Source: Bacteroidales bacterium
Lineage (GTDB): Bacteria > Bacteroidota > Bacteroidia > Bacteroidales > P3
Reading direction: 5' to 3'
NCBI GenBank assembly: GCA_016280915.1
Contig: JAEEHQ010000008.1
Span: 1 to 34,603, forward strand
DNA length: 34,603 nt
The notes beneath the pieces were generated by a model. The model was not told where the DNA came from, did not search any database, and was given only the letters and a program-made list of their open reading frames with translations. Shown here one piece after another: positions 16,068 to 25,016 of this stretch; within the stretch, counting starts at the first letter, position 1; the number at the start of each line of letters is the position of its first letter. Both the position numbers and the translations under genes were made by a program.

Positions 16068-18989
16068 ATGATAAAGAGATTGTTATTTATTTTTGTCTTG
16101 CTTTTTTTGTCTTTTGGGATGATGGCACAGAGTCCTGTCTACAATTATGAGGTCATCGATTCCGAAGGTCAAACGGTCAATCTTGGCAAATTTCATGGCA
16201 AGGTGCTTCTGATTGTCAATACGGCTACACAATGTGGCTTCACCCCTCAGTATGAGGCATTGGAGTCGATGTATAAGCATTATCATGCCCAGGGATTTGA
16301 GATTCTGGATTTCCCCTGCAACCAGTTTGGCGAACAGGCTCCTGGAACCGATGAGGAGATAGCCGCTTTCTGCACAGCCCATTATGGCACCAGTTTCCTC
16401 CGTATGCGCAAGTGCGACGTAAATGGTAGCGAGGCCATCCCGCTGTTCACTTTCCTCAAAAAACAGAAATGTTTCCAAGGTTTCGACCCAGGACACAAGC
16501 TGACTCCGATGTTTGAGAACTATTTTTCCAGTATCGACTCAAACTGGCGCAGCAATTGTGACATAAAATGGAATTTCACCAAGTTTCTCGTGGACCGTTC
16601 GGGCAATGTGGTGGCTCGGTTTGAGCCTACGCACGACATGGCTTCCGTTGAGCAGGAGGTGGTGGCGTTGCTCAACGCTAAGCCGGCTGACGACCTCAAA
16701 CGTCCCAAGGTAGGCCTTGTGTTTGGTGGTGGCGGAGCCAAAGGGGCTGCCCACATTGGTGTGCTGAAATATCTCGACGAGATAGGTATTCCGGTTGACT
16801 ACGTTACCGGTACCAGCATGGGCTCCATCATTGGTGGACTCTACTCCTTGGGATACAGTCCCAGCGAGATGCAGGAGATGATTTCCAACCTCAATTGGGG
16901 AACCTACATTTTAGACAATACCGACCGTCAAAATCTCTCTGCCAACGGCCGTGCCCTTCGCGACCATCTGCTCGTGCAGGTTCCTTTTAACACACAATCC
17001 ACCATCCAACGCCACAAAATACTCAACCAAGATAGTGAGAAAATGGACGAGGGAACCGCCCTGTTCAACTCGCTACCCAGCTCCATCGTGGGCGGTTTCA
17101 GCCTGGTAAACCTTTTCAATAGTCTCTCGGTGGGCTACAACGACAGCATGGATTTCAACAACCTACCCATCCCCTTTGCCTGTGTGGTCACCAATGTGGC
17201 CGACGGCAGCAAGGCGGTATTGCGCAGTGGCCGTTTTCCCGAGGCCATCCGTGCCAGCATGGCCATACCCGGTTTCTTCTCAGCCGTTCGCATCAATAAT
17301 AATCTCTATGTCGACGGCGGGCTGGTGGACAACTTCCCCGTAGATGTCTGTAAGGATATGGGTGCTCAAATCATCATAGGCACAGAAGTGGCTGCCAAAC
17401 CTATCGAGGATATGGCCAGTGTGCAGACTCTTCCGCAGCTGCTCACCCAGCTGAAGACCATCGCCACTCAGAACCATGCTCCCGAGAACCGTAAGGAATG
17501 CGATATCTATATCAATCCATCTATGGATGGATTTAATATGATGAGTTTCAATAAAGAAGCTATCGACTCGTTGGTAGCCATCGGCTATCGCGAAGCCAAG
17601 AAACACGAAGCCGAGTTCCTAGCCTTGAAGGCACAGATGGAGTTGTACGGACCTTGTCATAAACAGTTGCACAACAAGCGTGCCACCACCATTCGTGGCA
17701 ACCAGTTCCGGCTGGGACATCTGACATTCTCTGGTGCCGAGCACGAAGAGAGCTGGCTCCGTCGCAAGGGGAATATCTCCACCGGCACTATCCTCTCTGG
17801 CGAAGAACTGGAGAGTGTCATAGGCATCTACTATGGCACCCATTGTTACAAGAATATCAACTATAGCGTCCATCCCTCCAGTTGGGGCGAGAAGGACACT
17901 ATCCCCACCTACGATATCCACTTTCATTTCACCCCCTCCAACCCTCATTCGGTGGGATTGGGACTCCGTTTCGACTCCTTCGAGAAGGCTGCCCTGCTCC
18001 TGCATCTGGGCCTTAACGAGAATCGCCTGGAGGGATTCAAAAGCGATATTACGGCCCGCTTAGGAATCAATACCAAATATACCGTGGGAGTGCGCTACGG
18101 CATCCGTTCTTTCGGCAATCTCAATCTCGAGTACCAGTATATCTCCAATCAGATGGAGATGCTTGCCGGATTCGATTCCAGCTTTTTCAAAACCAGGTAT
18201 CACGCCATCGACTTCTATTTCTCTCAGTTCCATCTGCGCCATTCCGATGTGCGTATCGGCATCAAGCGCGAGTACTTCCGCATACCTTCCGTCTATTATA
18301 TGAGCAGCACCCGCTTGGGGCTCTCCGATTCCACGGTCTATGTGTCGGTAAAAGCCTACGCCCGTTATCGTTACGACAATCTCGACAATGGCATCGTCCC
18401 TAAGCGGGGCATCTCGTTTGAGTTGGGCGGCGATTATTCTTTCATCCGACAGGAAAAGATGGGCTCCTTCTGGGGCGACGGAGATGAATCTTGGTATGTT
18501 CATGAGGAACCCCTGTTGGCTGTGAACATGAAGCTGCGTTACTACTACACACCCAACAATGGTCGTTTCACCATCATCCCTCAGCTCTACGCGCGGACAA
18601 ACCTCAACAAAGATTTCGACGAATGTGGTTTCTTTGAGCACAATTTGGCCGGAGGCATGGTTGACGGTCGTTTCTTTGAGACCCAGATGCCTTTTGTGGG
18701 TGTCAACAACACCTACGACCTCGACTTTCGCACAGGAGTGGCAAGACTCGACCTGCGCTACAATATCTGGGGCAAGAGTTACATATCGCTCATAGGCAAT
18801 GTCTTGGCCAAGGACAATTGGGGTATCGACATGCGCACCTTCGCCACCGTGTTCAAACCCGACCTCTATTATGGTGTTGCCCTGGCTTATACCTACCGCA
18901 GTATCATCGGCCCCATCATGTTCGACGTCCATTGGTCCACTCTTTCCAATTCTGTTGGAGCCTATTGCAGTTTCGGATTCGACTTTTAG
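16068..18989 (+). CDS. Glutathione peroxidase-patatin phospholipase-outer-membrane barrel fusion
   Basis: One uninterrupted frame of 973 residues (counted from the ATG at 16068; an ATG at 16056 is also possible, while one at 15972 lies upstream of the promoter). After a signal peptide ending in MMAQ, residues about 20-205 are a glutathione peroxidase with the full tetrad Cys56, Gln86, Trp168, Asn169 and a second Cys102 in the helix EEIAAFC, the resolving position of thioredoxin-dependent 2-Cys forms. Residues about 213-470 are a patatin: oxyanion loop GGGGAKG (220-226), nucleophile Ser250 in GTSMG and Asp416 in DGG. A POTRA-like segment follows at about 568-660, then a beta-barrel to a terminal Phe. 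The patatin-POTRA-barrel half matches PlpD-like type Vd proteins. The peroxidase addition suggests handling of oxidised phospholipids (inference). Confidence 0.9.
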   Translation: MIKRLLFIFVLLFLSFGMMAQSPVYNYEVIDSEGQTVNLGKFHGKVLLIVNTATQCGFTPQYEALESMYKHYHAQGFEILDFPCNQFGEQAPGTDEEIAAFCTAHYGTSFLRMRKCDVNGSEAIPLFTFLKKQKCFQGFDPGHKLTPMFENYFSSIDSNWRSNCDIKWNFTKFLVDRSGNVVARFEPTHDMASVEQEVVALLNAKPADDLKRPKVGLVFGGGGAKGAAHIGVLKYLDEIGIPVDYVTGTSMGSIIGGLYSLGYSPSEMQEMISNLNWGTYILDNTDRQNLSANGRALRDHLLVQVPFNTQSTIQRHKILNQDSEKMDEGTALFNSLPSSIVGGFSLVNLFNSLSVGYNDSMDFNNLPIPFACVVTNVADGSKAVLRSGRFPEAIRASMAIPGFFSAVRINNNLYVDGGLVDNFPVDVCKDMGAQIIIGTEVAAKPIEDMASVQTLPQLLTQLKTIATQNHAPENRKECDIYINPSMDGFNMMSFNKEAIDSLVAIGYREAKKHEAEFLALKAQMELYGPCHKQLHNKRATTIRGNQFRLGHLTFSGAEHEESWLRRKGNISTGTILSGEELESVIGIYYGTHCYKNINYSVHPSSWGEKDTIPTYDIHFHFTPSNPHSVGLGLRFDSFEKAALLLHLGLNENRLEGFKSDITARLGINTKYTVGVRYGIRSFGNLNLEYQYISNQMEMLAGFDSSFFKTRYHAIDFYFSQFHLRHSDVRIGIKREYFRIPSVYYMSSTRLGLSDSTVYVSVKAYARYRYDNLDNGIVPKRGISFELGGDYSFIRQEKMGSFWGDGDESWYVHEEPLLAVNMKLRYYYTPNNGRFTIIPQLYARTNLNKDFDECGFFEHNLAGGMVDGRFFETQMPFVGVNNTYDLDFRTGVARLDLRYNIWGKSYISLIGNVLAKDNWGIDMRTFATVFKPDLYYGVALAYTYRSIIGPIMFDVHWSTLSNSVGAYCSFGFDF

Positions 18990-19022
18990 CAGAAAGAGTT
19001 AGCCGTATTCGACAACACTGGC

Positions 19023-19050
19023 TTTAGCCCAAATCGGTCATTAGGGTTTA
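19023..19050. repeat. Intergenic repeat, copy 2
   Basis: Reverse complement of 8162-8189 with one mismatch. As with copy 1, it sits between a stop codon (18989) and a terminator. Confidence 0.7.
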
Positions 19051-19067
19051 ACTCTAAGTGAACTCAC

Positions 19068-19105
19068 AATAACCCCAGACGATGATAGTTCCGTCTGGGG
19101 TTATT
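19068..19105. terminator. Bidirectional intrinsic terminator
   Basis: A perfect 14-bp stem (19068-19081 with 19092-19105) with a 10-nt loop separates two convergent genes and has A/T-rich arms at both outer ends. Confidence 0.8.
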
Positions 19106-19157
19106 AGTTCGGAAGCGTCTTGAAGAAACACGATTCCCTCAATACTAAAAAACTCAA

Positions 19158-19472
19158 CTACTGGATGGTCACAGCGGTGCCCGAGATGGAAACCATGAGC
19201 ATCGAATTGCCTAGAATCTCATAGTCGATATCGACGCCTACGACCGCATTGGCGCCCATCCGCTCCGCGCGGCGTTCCAGCTCTTTCAGGGCGTTGTCGC
19301 GCGACTTGGTTACCTCGTTCTCGTAGGAATTGGAACGGCCGCCCACGATGTCGCGAATTCCGGCGAACATGTCTTTCACAAAATTGATACCGCTGACTAC
19401 TTCGCCACAAACCACACCGTGGTAGGTAACGATGCGATGTCCTTCAATGGTAGGGGTTGTTGTAATAATCAT
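19158..19472 (-). CDS. YbjQ/UPF0145 family protein
   Basis: This 104-residue protein matches the YbjQ (UPF0145, DUF74) family over its full length: [20 protein letters not shown] at the start, a central helix with [19 protein letters not shown], then [14 protein letters not shown] and a final hydrophobic strand. The family forms pentamers and has been called heavy-metal binding from structural resemblance, but its role is not established. Length and motifs are typical. It is a single-gene unit, convergent with the fusion gene, with a -7 box about 90 nt upstream. Confidence 0.92.
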   Translation of the reverse strand: MIITTTPTIEGHRIVTYHGVVCGEVVSGINFVKDMFAGIRDIVGGRSNSYENEVTKSRDNALKELERRAERMGANAVVGVDIDYEILGNSMLMVSISGTAVTIQ

Positions 19473-19560
19473 AATGTTAAATTATTAGTTTAAAAACATA
19501 TTATTAATTAACTGATATTATTGCATGTTAACAAACGGAAACAATTATTAACTTGCATTT

Positions 19561-19568
19561 CAAAAATA
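19561..19568 (-). promoter_or_regulatory. -7 box (TATTTTTG) of the YbjQ-family gene
   Basis: A full TAnnTTTG match on the minus strand gives a leader of about 80-85 nt. The leader is very AT-rich and contains TTAATTAA-like palindromic stretches. No -33 box was found. Confidence 0.45.
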
Positions 19569-19629
19569 CATTTTTTTTCTCAATTAGTATGATAATATTC
19601 CTGTTCACTTGGCTTTTTATGAGCTAAGA

Positions 19630-19661
19630 GTTGAGCAAGTGTGAAAAAAAGTGTATCTTTG
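19630..19661 (+). promoter_or_regulatory. Promoter overlapping the upstream part of the HExxH gene frame
   Basis: GTTG at 19630-19633 (one mismatch from TTTG), a 20-bp spacer and TATCTTTG at 19654-19661 form a promoter. Transcription would begin near 19667, so the GTG at 19641 cannot be the start. The ATG at 19671 would have a leader of only a few nt. Confidence 0.6.
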
Positions 19662-19670
19662 CATGCGAAA

Positions 19671-20414
19671 ATGAAACTGAAAACCACCCTTGAAATGCCG
19701 TCCGCACGACAAAACCTCTGGCCCATGTTGTTGGGTTGGCTTATGTTGCTGCTCACCTATCTTGGAGCGCTTTTGATAGTGCTTTCTGATAGTGTGGCGC
19801 TGAGGGTAGGAGGGGGGCTCTTTTTCGCCTTCAAGGGGTTGACGTGGTTAGTCACCTTTTTCGCGGTGCTGGTGAGGCCTCGCTTGGGATGGCGACTGTT
19901 TGTGGGCAGGTACCGCTATGACTCCTCTCAGCACCATTTTTGGCGTGCCATGTTGCAGGCTTTCACGCGTTTTTGGTGGGAGCTGCCTCAGCTGTGGACG
20001 GGCTACATGGTGTCACAATGGCGCGTCATCTTCGGACAAATTGACAGGGTGGAATCCTTAGGAGGCATAACCTTTGCCATTGCAGAGAAAAGCCCGGGCG
20101 GGATGTCGATGGGCATGTCGTTGGGCCCCTACGTCAATATCTGGTTGCCAGAGGAGGTGATAGGCGATTTCGACCGTCATGTGCGTCTCCATTCCGGTCA
20201 GCTTCTCATGCATGAGTTCGGCCACACCGTCGACAGCATGCGTTGGGGTTGGCTCTACTTGCCCGTCATTGGGTTGCCCAGCCTTCTCAGCCAATGGGTC
20301 GAGCTCGTCACTCGGGGCTCCCGCCATCAACATAGGCACCTCTATGCCGAGCGTTGGGCCAATCGGAATGCGCAGCACTATTTCGGCATCAAAATGCGCG
20401 ACCTGCAGGCTTAG
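19671..20414 (+). CDS. Membrane protein with HExxH motif, putative metalloprotease-like
   Basis: The 247-residue product (from ATG 19671; ATG 19695 is the alternative) has two closely spaced membrane helices at about residues 18-70. The rest contains HEFGHTVDSMRWGWLYLP near residue 190, where HEFGH is a zinc-binding HExxH motif, followed by IGLPSLLS and a C-terminal Arg/His-rich stretch including YAERWANR, which could supply a third ligand. The pattern (HEFGH, then a Trp/Tyr-rich amphipathic turn, then IGLPSL) recurs, as far as I recall, in uncharacterised Bacteroidota membrane proteins. Protease activity is not shown. The gene stands alone before gcvP. Confidence 0.7.
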   Translation: MKLKTTLEMPSARQNLWPMLLGWLMLLLTYLGALLIVLSDSVALRVGGGLFFAFKGLTWLVTFFAVLVRPRLGWRLFVGRYRYDSSQHHFWRAMLQAFTRFWWELPQLWTGYMVSQWRVIFGQIDRVESLGGITFAIAEKSPGGMSMGMSLGPYVNIWLPEEVIGDFDRHVRLHSGQLLMHEFGHTVDSMRWGWLYLPVIGLPSLLSQWVELVTRGSRHQHRHLYAERWANRNAQHYFGIKMRDLQA

Positions 20415-20487
20415 TCGTCCACTCTCCAGCCCAGTCCGGAGGGTGAGTTGGTGCAAAAAACTAGGGTGGGTGAGCAAAAAAGTTTTT

Positions 20488-20519
20488 TTTGTGTAAGTCA
20501 TTATTATTTTGTATTTTTG
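20488..20519 (+). promoter_or_regulatory. gcvP promoter
   Basis: TTTG at 20488-20491, a 20-bp spacer and TATTTTTG at 20512-20519 match both boxes exactly. The leader of about 42 nt is too short for a glycine riboswitch. Confidence 0.75.
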
Positions 20520-20567
20520 TACACTCATATAATATGGATAATAATATAAATAATAAATATTAACTTT

Positions 20568-23417
20568 ATGATTAGCAACAATTTTACACAGAGACACAAT
20601 GGTGTTTGCAATGCTGCCGAAGAGGCAAAAATGCTGAAAGAGATTGGCGTCAGCTCCATCGATGAGTTGATTGACAAGGCCGTTCCCGCCGCCATCCGTC
20701 TGAAAGAACCGATGCCCATCGCCGATGGCATCAACGAGTACGAGTTCCTTAGCCGCTGCCGTGAGCTTGCCCACAAAAACAAGCTGTATAAAACCTATAT
20801 CGGCATGGGTTACTACAATACCATCACCCCGAGTGTCATCCAGCGCAATGTGTTTGAGAACGCCGGTTGGTACACCGCTTATACTCCCTATCAAACCGAG
20901 ATCAGTCAGGGCCGTCTCGAGGCGCTGATGACCTATCAAACCATGGTCTCCGAGATGACCGGCATGCCCCTGAGCAACGCCAGCTTGCTCGACGAGGCTA
21001 CCAGCGGTGGCGAGTGCATGCTGATGTTCTTTGCCCAGCGCAGCCGCCAGGCTCAGAAGGACGGCATCTGCAAGATTTTCGTCGACAACGGCATCCTGCC
21101 CCAGACCCTCGACGTGATGCGCACCAATGCTGCTCCCCGCAATATCGAGATTGTTACCGGCAATGTCGACGACTTCGACTTCGATGCCAAGCAATACTTT
21201 GCCGTCATGATTCAGAACCCCAACCAGTTTGGTGAGGTTCGCGACTATACCGACTTCGTTGCCAAGTGCCACGAGAACAAGATTTTCGTGGGCATGGCCA
21301 CCGACCTGATGGCCCTTGCCATGGTCAAGACCCCTGGCGAGATGGGTGTCGACTGCTGTTTCGGCAGCAACCAGCGCTTCGGCCTCCCTATGGGTTTCGG
21401 CGGTCCTCATGCCGGCTTCTACGCCTTCACCGAGGACTTCAAGCGTGCTTTTCCCGGCCGTATCATCGGTTGGAGCGTCGACGCCAAGGGCAACCCCGCC
21501 CTGCGTATGGCTCTGGGCATGCGCGAGCAGCACATCAAACGCGACAAAGCTACCTCCAACATCTGCACCGCCTCCGCCCTGCAGGCCATCATGAGCGGTT
21601 TCTATGCCGCTTGGCACGGTCCCGAAGGCATCAGCCAGATTGCTCACCACATCCACAAGATGGCTGCCAAGCTGGCTCGTGAGGCTGAGAAATATGGCTA
21701 CAAACAGCACAACCGCGCCTTCTTCGACACCCTCGCTCTGCAATGTCCCGTCAAAACCGACGTGGTGAAGAAAGTGGCTCTGGCCCACGAAATCAACTTC
21801 CGCTACATTTGCGAGGAGTGCATCGGCATCAGCCTCGACGAGACTACCTCCAAGGCCGACCTCCAGGCCATCCTCAACATCCTGGCCGAAGCTGCCGGCA
21901 AGAAAGCCGAAGAGCTGGTGTGCGACTGCAACTGCGCCGCCGAGGATGCCACCCTGCCCGAAAACCTCCAGCGCAAGACCGCCTATCTCACTCAGAAAGT
22001 CTTCAACGCCTACCATAGCGAGACCGAGATGATGCGCTACATGAAGAAACTCGAGGTGAAGGATTTGAGCCTCAACCGCGCCATGATTCCGCTCGGAAGC
22101 TGCACCATGAAGCTGAATGCTGCTGCCGAAATGCTGCCCCTCAGCTGGGCCGAGTTCTGTGCCGTCCATCCCTTCGCTCCCGAAGACCAAACCATGGGCT
22201 ACACCGAGATGATCAACGAGATGGAGGACATGCTCTCCATCGTTACCGGTTTTGCCGGTGCTTCCCTGCAGCCCAACTCGGGTTCTGCTGGTGAGTACAG
22301 CGGCTTGACCGTCATCCGCAACTATCATCTTGACCGTGGCGACACCCAGCGCAACATCTGCCTCATCCCCGCCAGCGCTCACGGCACCAACCCCGCCTCC
22401 GCTGCCAAGGCCGGCATGACCGTCGTGGTGGTGAAATGCAACGAGCGTGGCGACGTTGATGTCGACGACCTCCGTGCCAAGGCCGAGCAGTACAAGGACA
22501 ACCTGGCCTGCCTGATGATTACCTATCCTTCCACCCACGGTGCCTTCGAAGAGGGTATTCTCGACATCATCAACATCATCCATCAGAACGGCGGCCTCGT
22601 CTACATGGACGGCGCCAACATGAACGGACAGGTGGGCCTCACCAGCCCCGGCCACATGGGTGCCGATGTCTGCCACCTCAACCTCCACAAGACCTTTGCA
22701 GGTCCTCACGGTGGCGGTGGTTCCGGCGTAGGTCCTATCTGCGTCAGCGCCAAGCTGCTCGACTTCCTACCCTCTCACGGCCAGGCCCATGTGGGCGGTG
22801 CCAAGGGCAACGCCATGGCTGCCGCTCCTTACGGCAACGCCCTGCTGTTCCCCATCAGCTATGGCTATCTCACCATGCTGGGTGGCAACGGCCTCACCGA
22901 GGCAACCCGCCACGCCATCCTCAACGCCAACTACATGCGTGCCCGCTTGCAGAAATACTACAAGATTCTCTACACCAACAAGAACGGCATGTGCGGTCAC
23001 GAGTTCATCGTCGACTTCAACGAGTTCAGCCTCAAGGTGAAAGTGGGCGACATCGCCCGTCGTCTCGACGACTACGGCTTCCATGCTCCCACCGTGGCAT
23101 TCCCCGTCCACAACACCCTCATGGTGGAACCCACCGAGAGTGAGCCCCTGAGCGAGCTGGACCGTTTCTGCGACGCCCTCATCGCCATCCGTCAGGAAAT
23201 CGACGACGTGATGACCGGCAAGTACGCCGAGGACAACAACCCCATTGCCAACGCTCCCCACACCATGCAGGTGGTTTGCGCCGAAGAGTGGAACTATCCC
23301 TACAGCCGCAAAGTGGCCGCCTTCCCCATGGAGCATGAGGACAAGTACTGGCCTACCATCAGCAAGATCGACGACGCTTACGGCGACCGCAACCTCCAGG
23401 CTGTCTGGCCCGAATAA
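20568..23417 (+). CDS. gcvP: Glycine dehydrogenase (decarboxylating), P-protein
   Basis: This 949-residue protein is the P-protein of the glycine cleavage system. It decarboxylates glycine with pyridoxal phosphate and passes the aminomethyl group to lipoylated H-protein. It is the long fused form, with both halves in one chain: an N-terminal half starting HNGVCNAAEEAKMLKEIG and a C-terminal catalytic half with MIPLGSCTMKLNAAAEM, the LQPNSGSAGEYSGL loop, SAHGTNPASA and the cofactor lysine Lys708 in NLHKTFAGPHGGGG. Length is as usual for this class. It is a single-gene unit with a strong consensus promoter. Codons end strongly in C, which fits high expression. The other cleavage genes (T, H, L) are not in this window. 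Confidence 0.97.
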   Translation: MISNNFTQRHNGVCNAAEEAKMLKEIGVSSIDELIDKAVPAAIRLKEPMPIADGINEYEFLSRCRELAHKNKLYKTYIGMGYYNTITPSVIQRNVFENAGWYTAYTPYQTEISQGRLEALMTYQTMVSEMTGMPLSNASLLDEATSGGECMLMFFAQRSRQAQKDGICKIFVDNGILPQTLDVMRTNAAPRNIEIVTGNVDDFDFDAKQYFAVMIQNPNQFGEVRDYTDFVAKCHENKIFVGMATDLMALAMVKTPGEMGVDCCFGSNQRFGLPMGFGGPHAGFYAFTEDFKRAFPGRIIGWSVDAKGNPALRMALGMREQHIKRDKATSNICTASALQAIMSGFYAAWHGPEGISQIAHHIHKMAAKLAREAEKYGYKQHNRAFFDTLALQCPVKTDVVKKVALAHEINFRYICEECIGISLDETTSKADLQAILNILAEAAGKKAEELVCDCNCAAEDATLPENLQRKTAYLTQKVFNAYHSETEMMRYMKKLEVKDLSLNRAMIPLGSCTMKLNAAAEMLPLSWAEFCAVHPFAPEDQTMGYTEMINEMEDMLSIVTGFAGASLQPNSGSAGEYSGLTVIRNYHLDRGDTQRNICLIPASAHGTNPASAAKAGMTVVVVKCNERGDVDVDDLRAKAEQYKDNLACLMITYPSTHGAFEEGILDIINIIHQNGGLVYMDGANMNGQVGLTSPGHMGADVCHLNLHKTFAGPHGGGGSGVGPICVSAKLLDFLPSHGQAHVGGAKGNAMAAAPYGNALLFPISYGYLTMLGGNGLTEATRHAILNANYMRARLQKYYKILYTNKNGMCGHEFIVDFNEFSLKVKVGDIARRLDDYGFHAPTVAFPVHNTLMVEPTESEPLSELDRFCDALIAIRQEIDDVMTGKYAEDNNPIANAPHTMQVVCAEEWNYPYSRKVAAFPMEHEDKYWPTISKIDDAYGDRNLQAVWPE

Positions 23418-23441
23418 GCATCATCTCTGCTTATACTATCC

Positions 23442-23470
23442 TGCAAGCCCGCCCAACCAGCGGGCTTGCA
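23442..23470 (+). terminator. Stem-loop terminator after gcvP
   Basis: A perfect 11-bp stem (23442-23452 with 23460-23470) with a 7-nt loop lies 25 nt after the gcvP stop and 20 nt before hsdM. The following sequence is A-rich rather than T-rich, so some read-through into hsdM is possible. Confidence 0.6.
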
Positions 23471-23490
23471 TCATATGAAAAAAAATTGTT

Positions 23491-25008
23491 ATGGCAAAGA
23501 AAGAACCAGTAGTGGAACCTCTTGAAAAGCGGCTTTGGAAAGCCGCCGACAAACTGCGCAAAAACATAGACGCGGCCGAATACAAACATGTGGTATTGGG
23601 TCTGATATTCCTGCGTTATATCTCGGTGGAGTTTGAACGGTTATACGACCAATTGGTGAAACAGAAGGCCGAGGGTGCCGACCCCGAGGACCGTGAGGAA
23701 TATGCTGCCGAGAATGTGTTCTACGTGCCGGAGGGTGCCCGCTGGAGTCACTTGGTGGCGCAGGCAAAGAACCCGCAGATTGGCAAACTGATAGATGATG
23801 CGATGGATGCCATCGAGCGCGAGAACCGTTCCCTCAAAGGTGTCCTGCCCAAGGTCTTTGCACGTCCTAATCTTGACCCAACGTCACTCGGGGAGTTGAT
23901 AGACCTTATCGGCAACTCCACGTTGCAGAACACCAGCACACGAAGTGCCGATCTGCTGGGGCATGTGTTTGAGTATTTCCTTGGTGAGTTTGCTTTGGCC
24001 GAAGGCAAGAAAGGGGGGCAGTTCTACACCCCGAGGAGTGTCGTCGAGTTGCTGGTGACGATGCTGGAACCCTACAAAGGGCGTGTGCTCGACCCCTGCT
24101 GTGGCTCGGGAGGCATGTTTGTTCAGAGCGAGAAGTTTGTGCGCGAGCATCAGGGGCGCATAGAGAATATTTCCATCTATGGACAGGAAAGCAACCAGAC
24201 CACCTGGCGGCTGTGCAAGATGAACCTTGCCATCCGTGGTATCGACGCTTCGCAGGTGAAATGGAACACCGAAGGCTCCTTCCTCAACGATGCCCTCAAA
24301 GATGTAAAGGCCGACTTTGTCATTGCCAATCCACCTTTCAACGACAGCGATTGGAGCGGCGACCAGCTGCGCGGCGATGCCCGCTGGCAGTATGGTGTGC
24401 CTCCTGCTGGCAATGCCAACTTTGCTTGGATACAACTCTTCCTCTATCACCTTGCTCCCAGTGGACAGGCGGGCTTTGTACTTGCCAAAGGGTCGCTGAC
24501 GTCAAAAACAGGTGGCGAAGGTGAGATACGAAAGGCACTTATCGACAAAGGCCTTATTGCCTGCATCGTCAATCTACCTGCCAAATTGTTCCTCAACACC
24601 CAGATTCCTGCCTGCCTGTGGTTTGTCAGTCGCAATAGAAAAAGTAGGGCAGGGGAGATACTCTTTATCGACGCCCGCAATATGGGCCGCCTTATCAACC
24701 GCCGCACCCGTGAGTTGACCGAAGAGGACATCCGTACCATTGCCGACACCTACCACCATTGGCGCGACGAGAGTGCCGACTATGCCGACGTACCGGGCTT
24801 CTGTGCTTCGGTGCCCGTCAGCCGTGTGGCCGAGTTGGATTATGTGCTCACCCCCGGCCGCTATGTCGGCCTACCCGAAGAGGAAGACGACTTCAACTTC
24901 GCCGAGCGTTTCACCGTCCTCCGCGCCGAGTTCGAAGAACAGTTGAAAGAGGAGGAACGCCTGAACAAGGTGATACTGGAGAACCTAAATAAGATAGAAC
25001 TTAAGTAA
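23491..25008 (+). CDS. hsdM: Type I restriction-modification DNA methyltransferase subunit
   Basis: This 505-residue protein is the modification subunit. With HsdS it methylates adenine in the host target sequence, and with HsdR it forms the restriction complex. An N-terminal helical domain (about 1-155, EKRLWKAADKLRKNIDAAEY) precedes the methyltransferase domain. The SAM-binding motif I is DPCCGSGGMF at 201-210, and the catalytic motif IV is NPPF at 280-283. QFYTPRSVVELLV at about 177 is the usual linker. It starts the hsd operon. No clear promoter lies between the gcvP terminator and the ATG at 23491. Its higher GC contrasts with the accessory genes that follow. Confidence 0.96.
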   Translation: MAKKEPVVEPLEKRLWKAADKLRKNIDAAEYKHVVLGLIFLRYISVEFERLYDQLVKQKAEGADPEDREEYAAENVFYVPEGARWSHLVAQAKNPQIGKLIDDAMDAIERENRSLKGVLPKVFARPNLDPTSLGELIDLIGNSTLQNTSTRSADLLGHVFEYFLGEFALAEGKKGGQFYTPRSVVELLVTMLEPYKGRVLDPCCGSGGMFVQSEKFVREHQGRIENISIYGQESNQTTWRLCKMNLAIRGIDASQVKWNTEGSFLNDALKDVKADFVIANPPFNDSDWSGDQLRGDARWQYGVPPAGNANFAWIQLFLYHLAPSGQAGFVLAKGSLTSKTGGEGEIRKALIDKGLIACIVNLPAKLFLNTQIPACLWFVSRNRKSRAGEILFIDARNMGRLINRRTRELTEEDIRTIADTYHHWRDESADYADVPGFCASVPVSRVAELDYVLTPGRYVGLPEEEDDFNFAERFTVLRAEFEEQLKEEERLNKVILENLNKIELK

Positions 25009-25016
25009 GAAAAAAT

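Noticed and set aside
20460..20567. Glycine riboswitch upstream of gcvP
   Set aside because: The promoter at 20488-20519 leaves a leader of about 42 nt, too short for the aptamer, and no glycine aptamer core was seen.
20058..22709. 883-codon open frame on the minus strand, mostly antisense to gcvP
   Set aside because: It is a shadow of the strongly C-ending codon use of gcvP; its composition (His, Val, Gly and Asp rich) matches no protein family and it also runs across the 3' end of the HExxH gene and the gcvP promoter.
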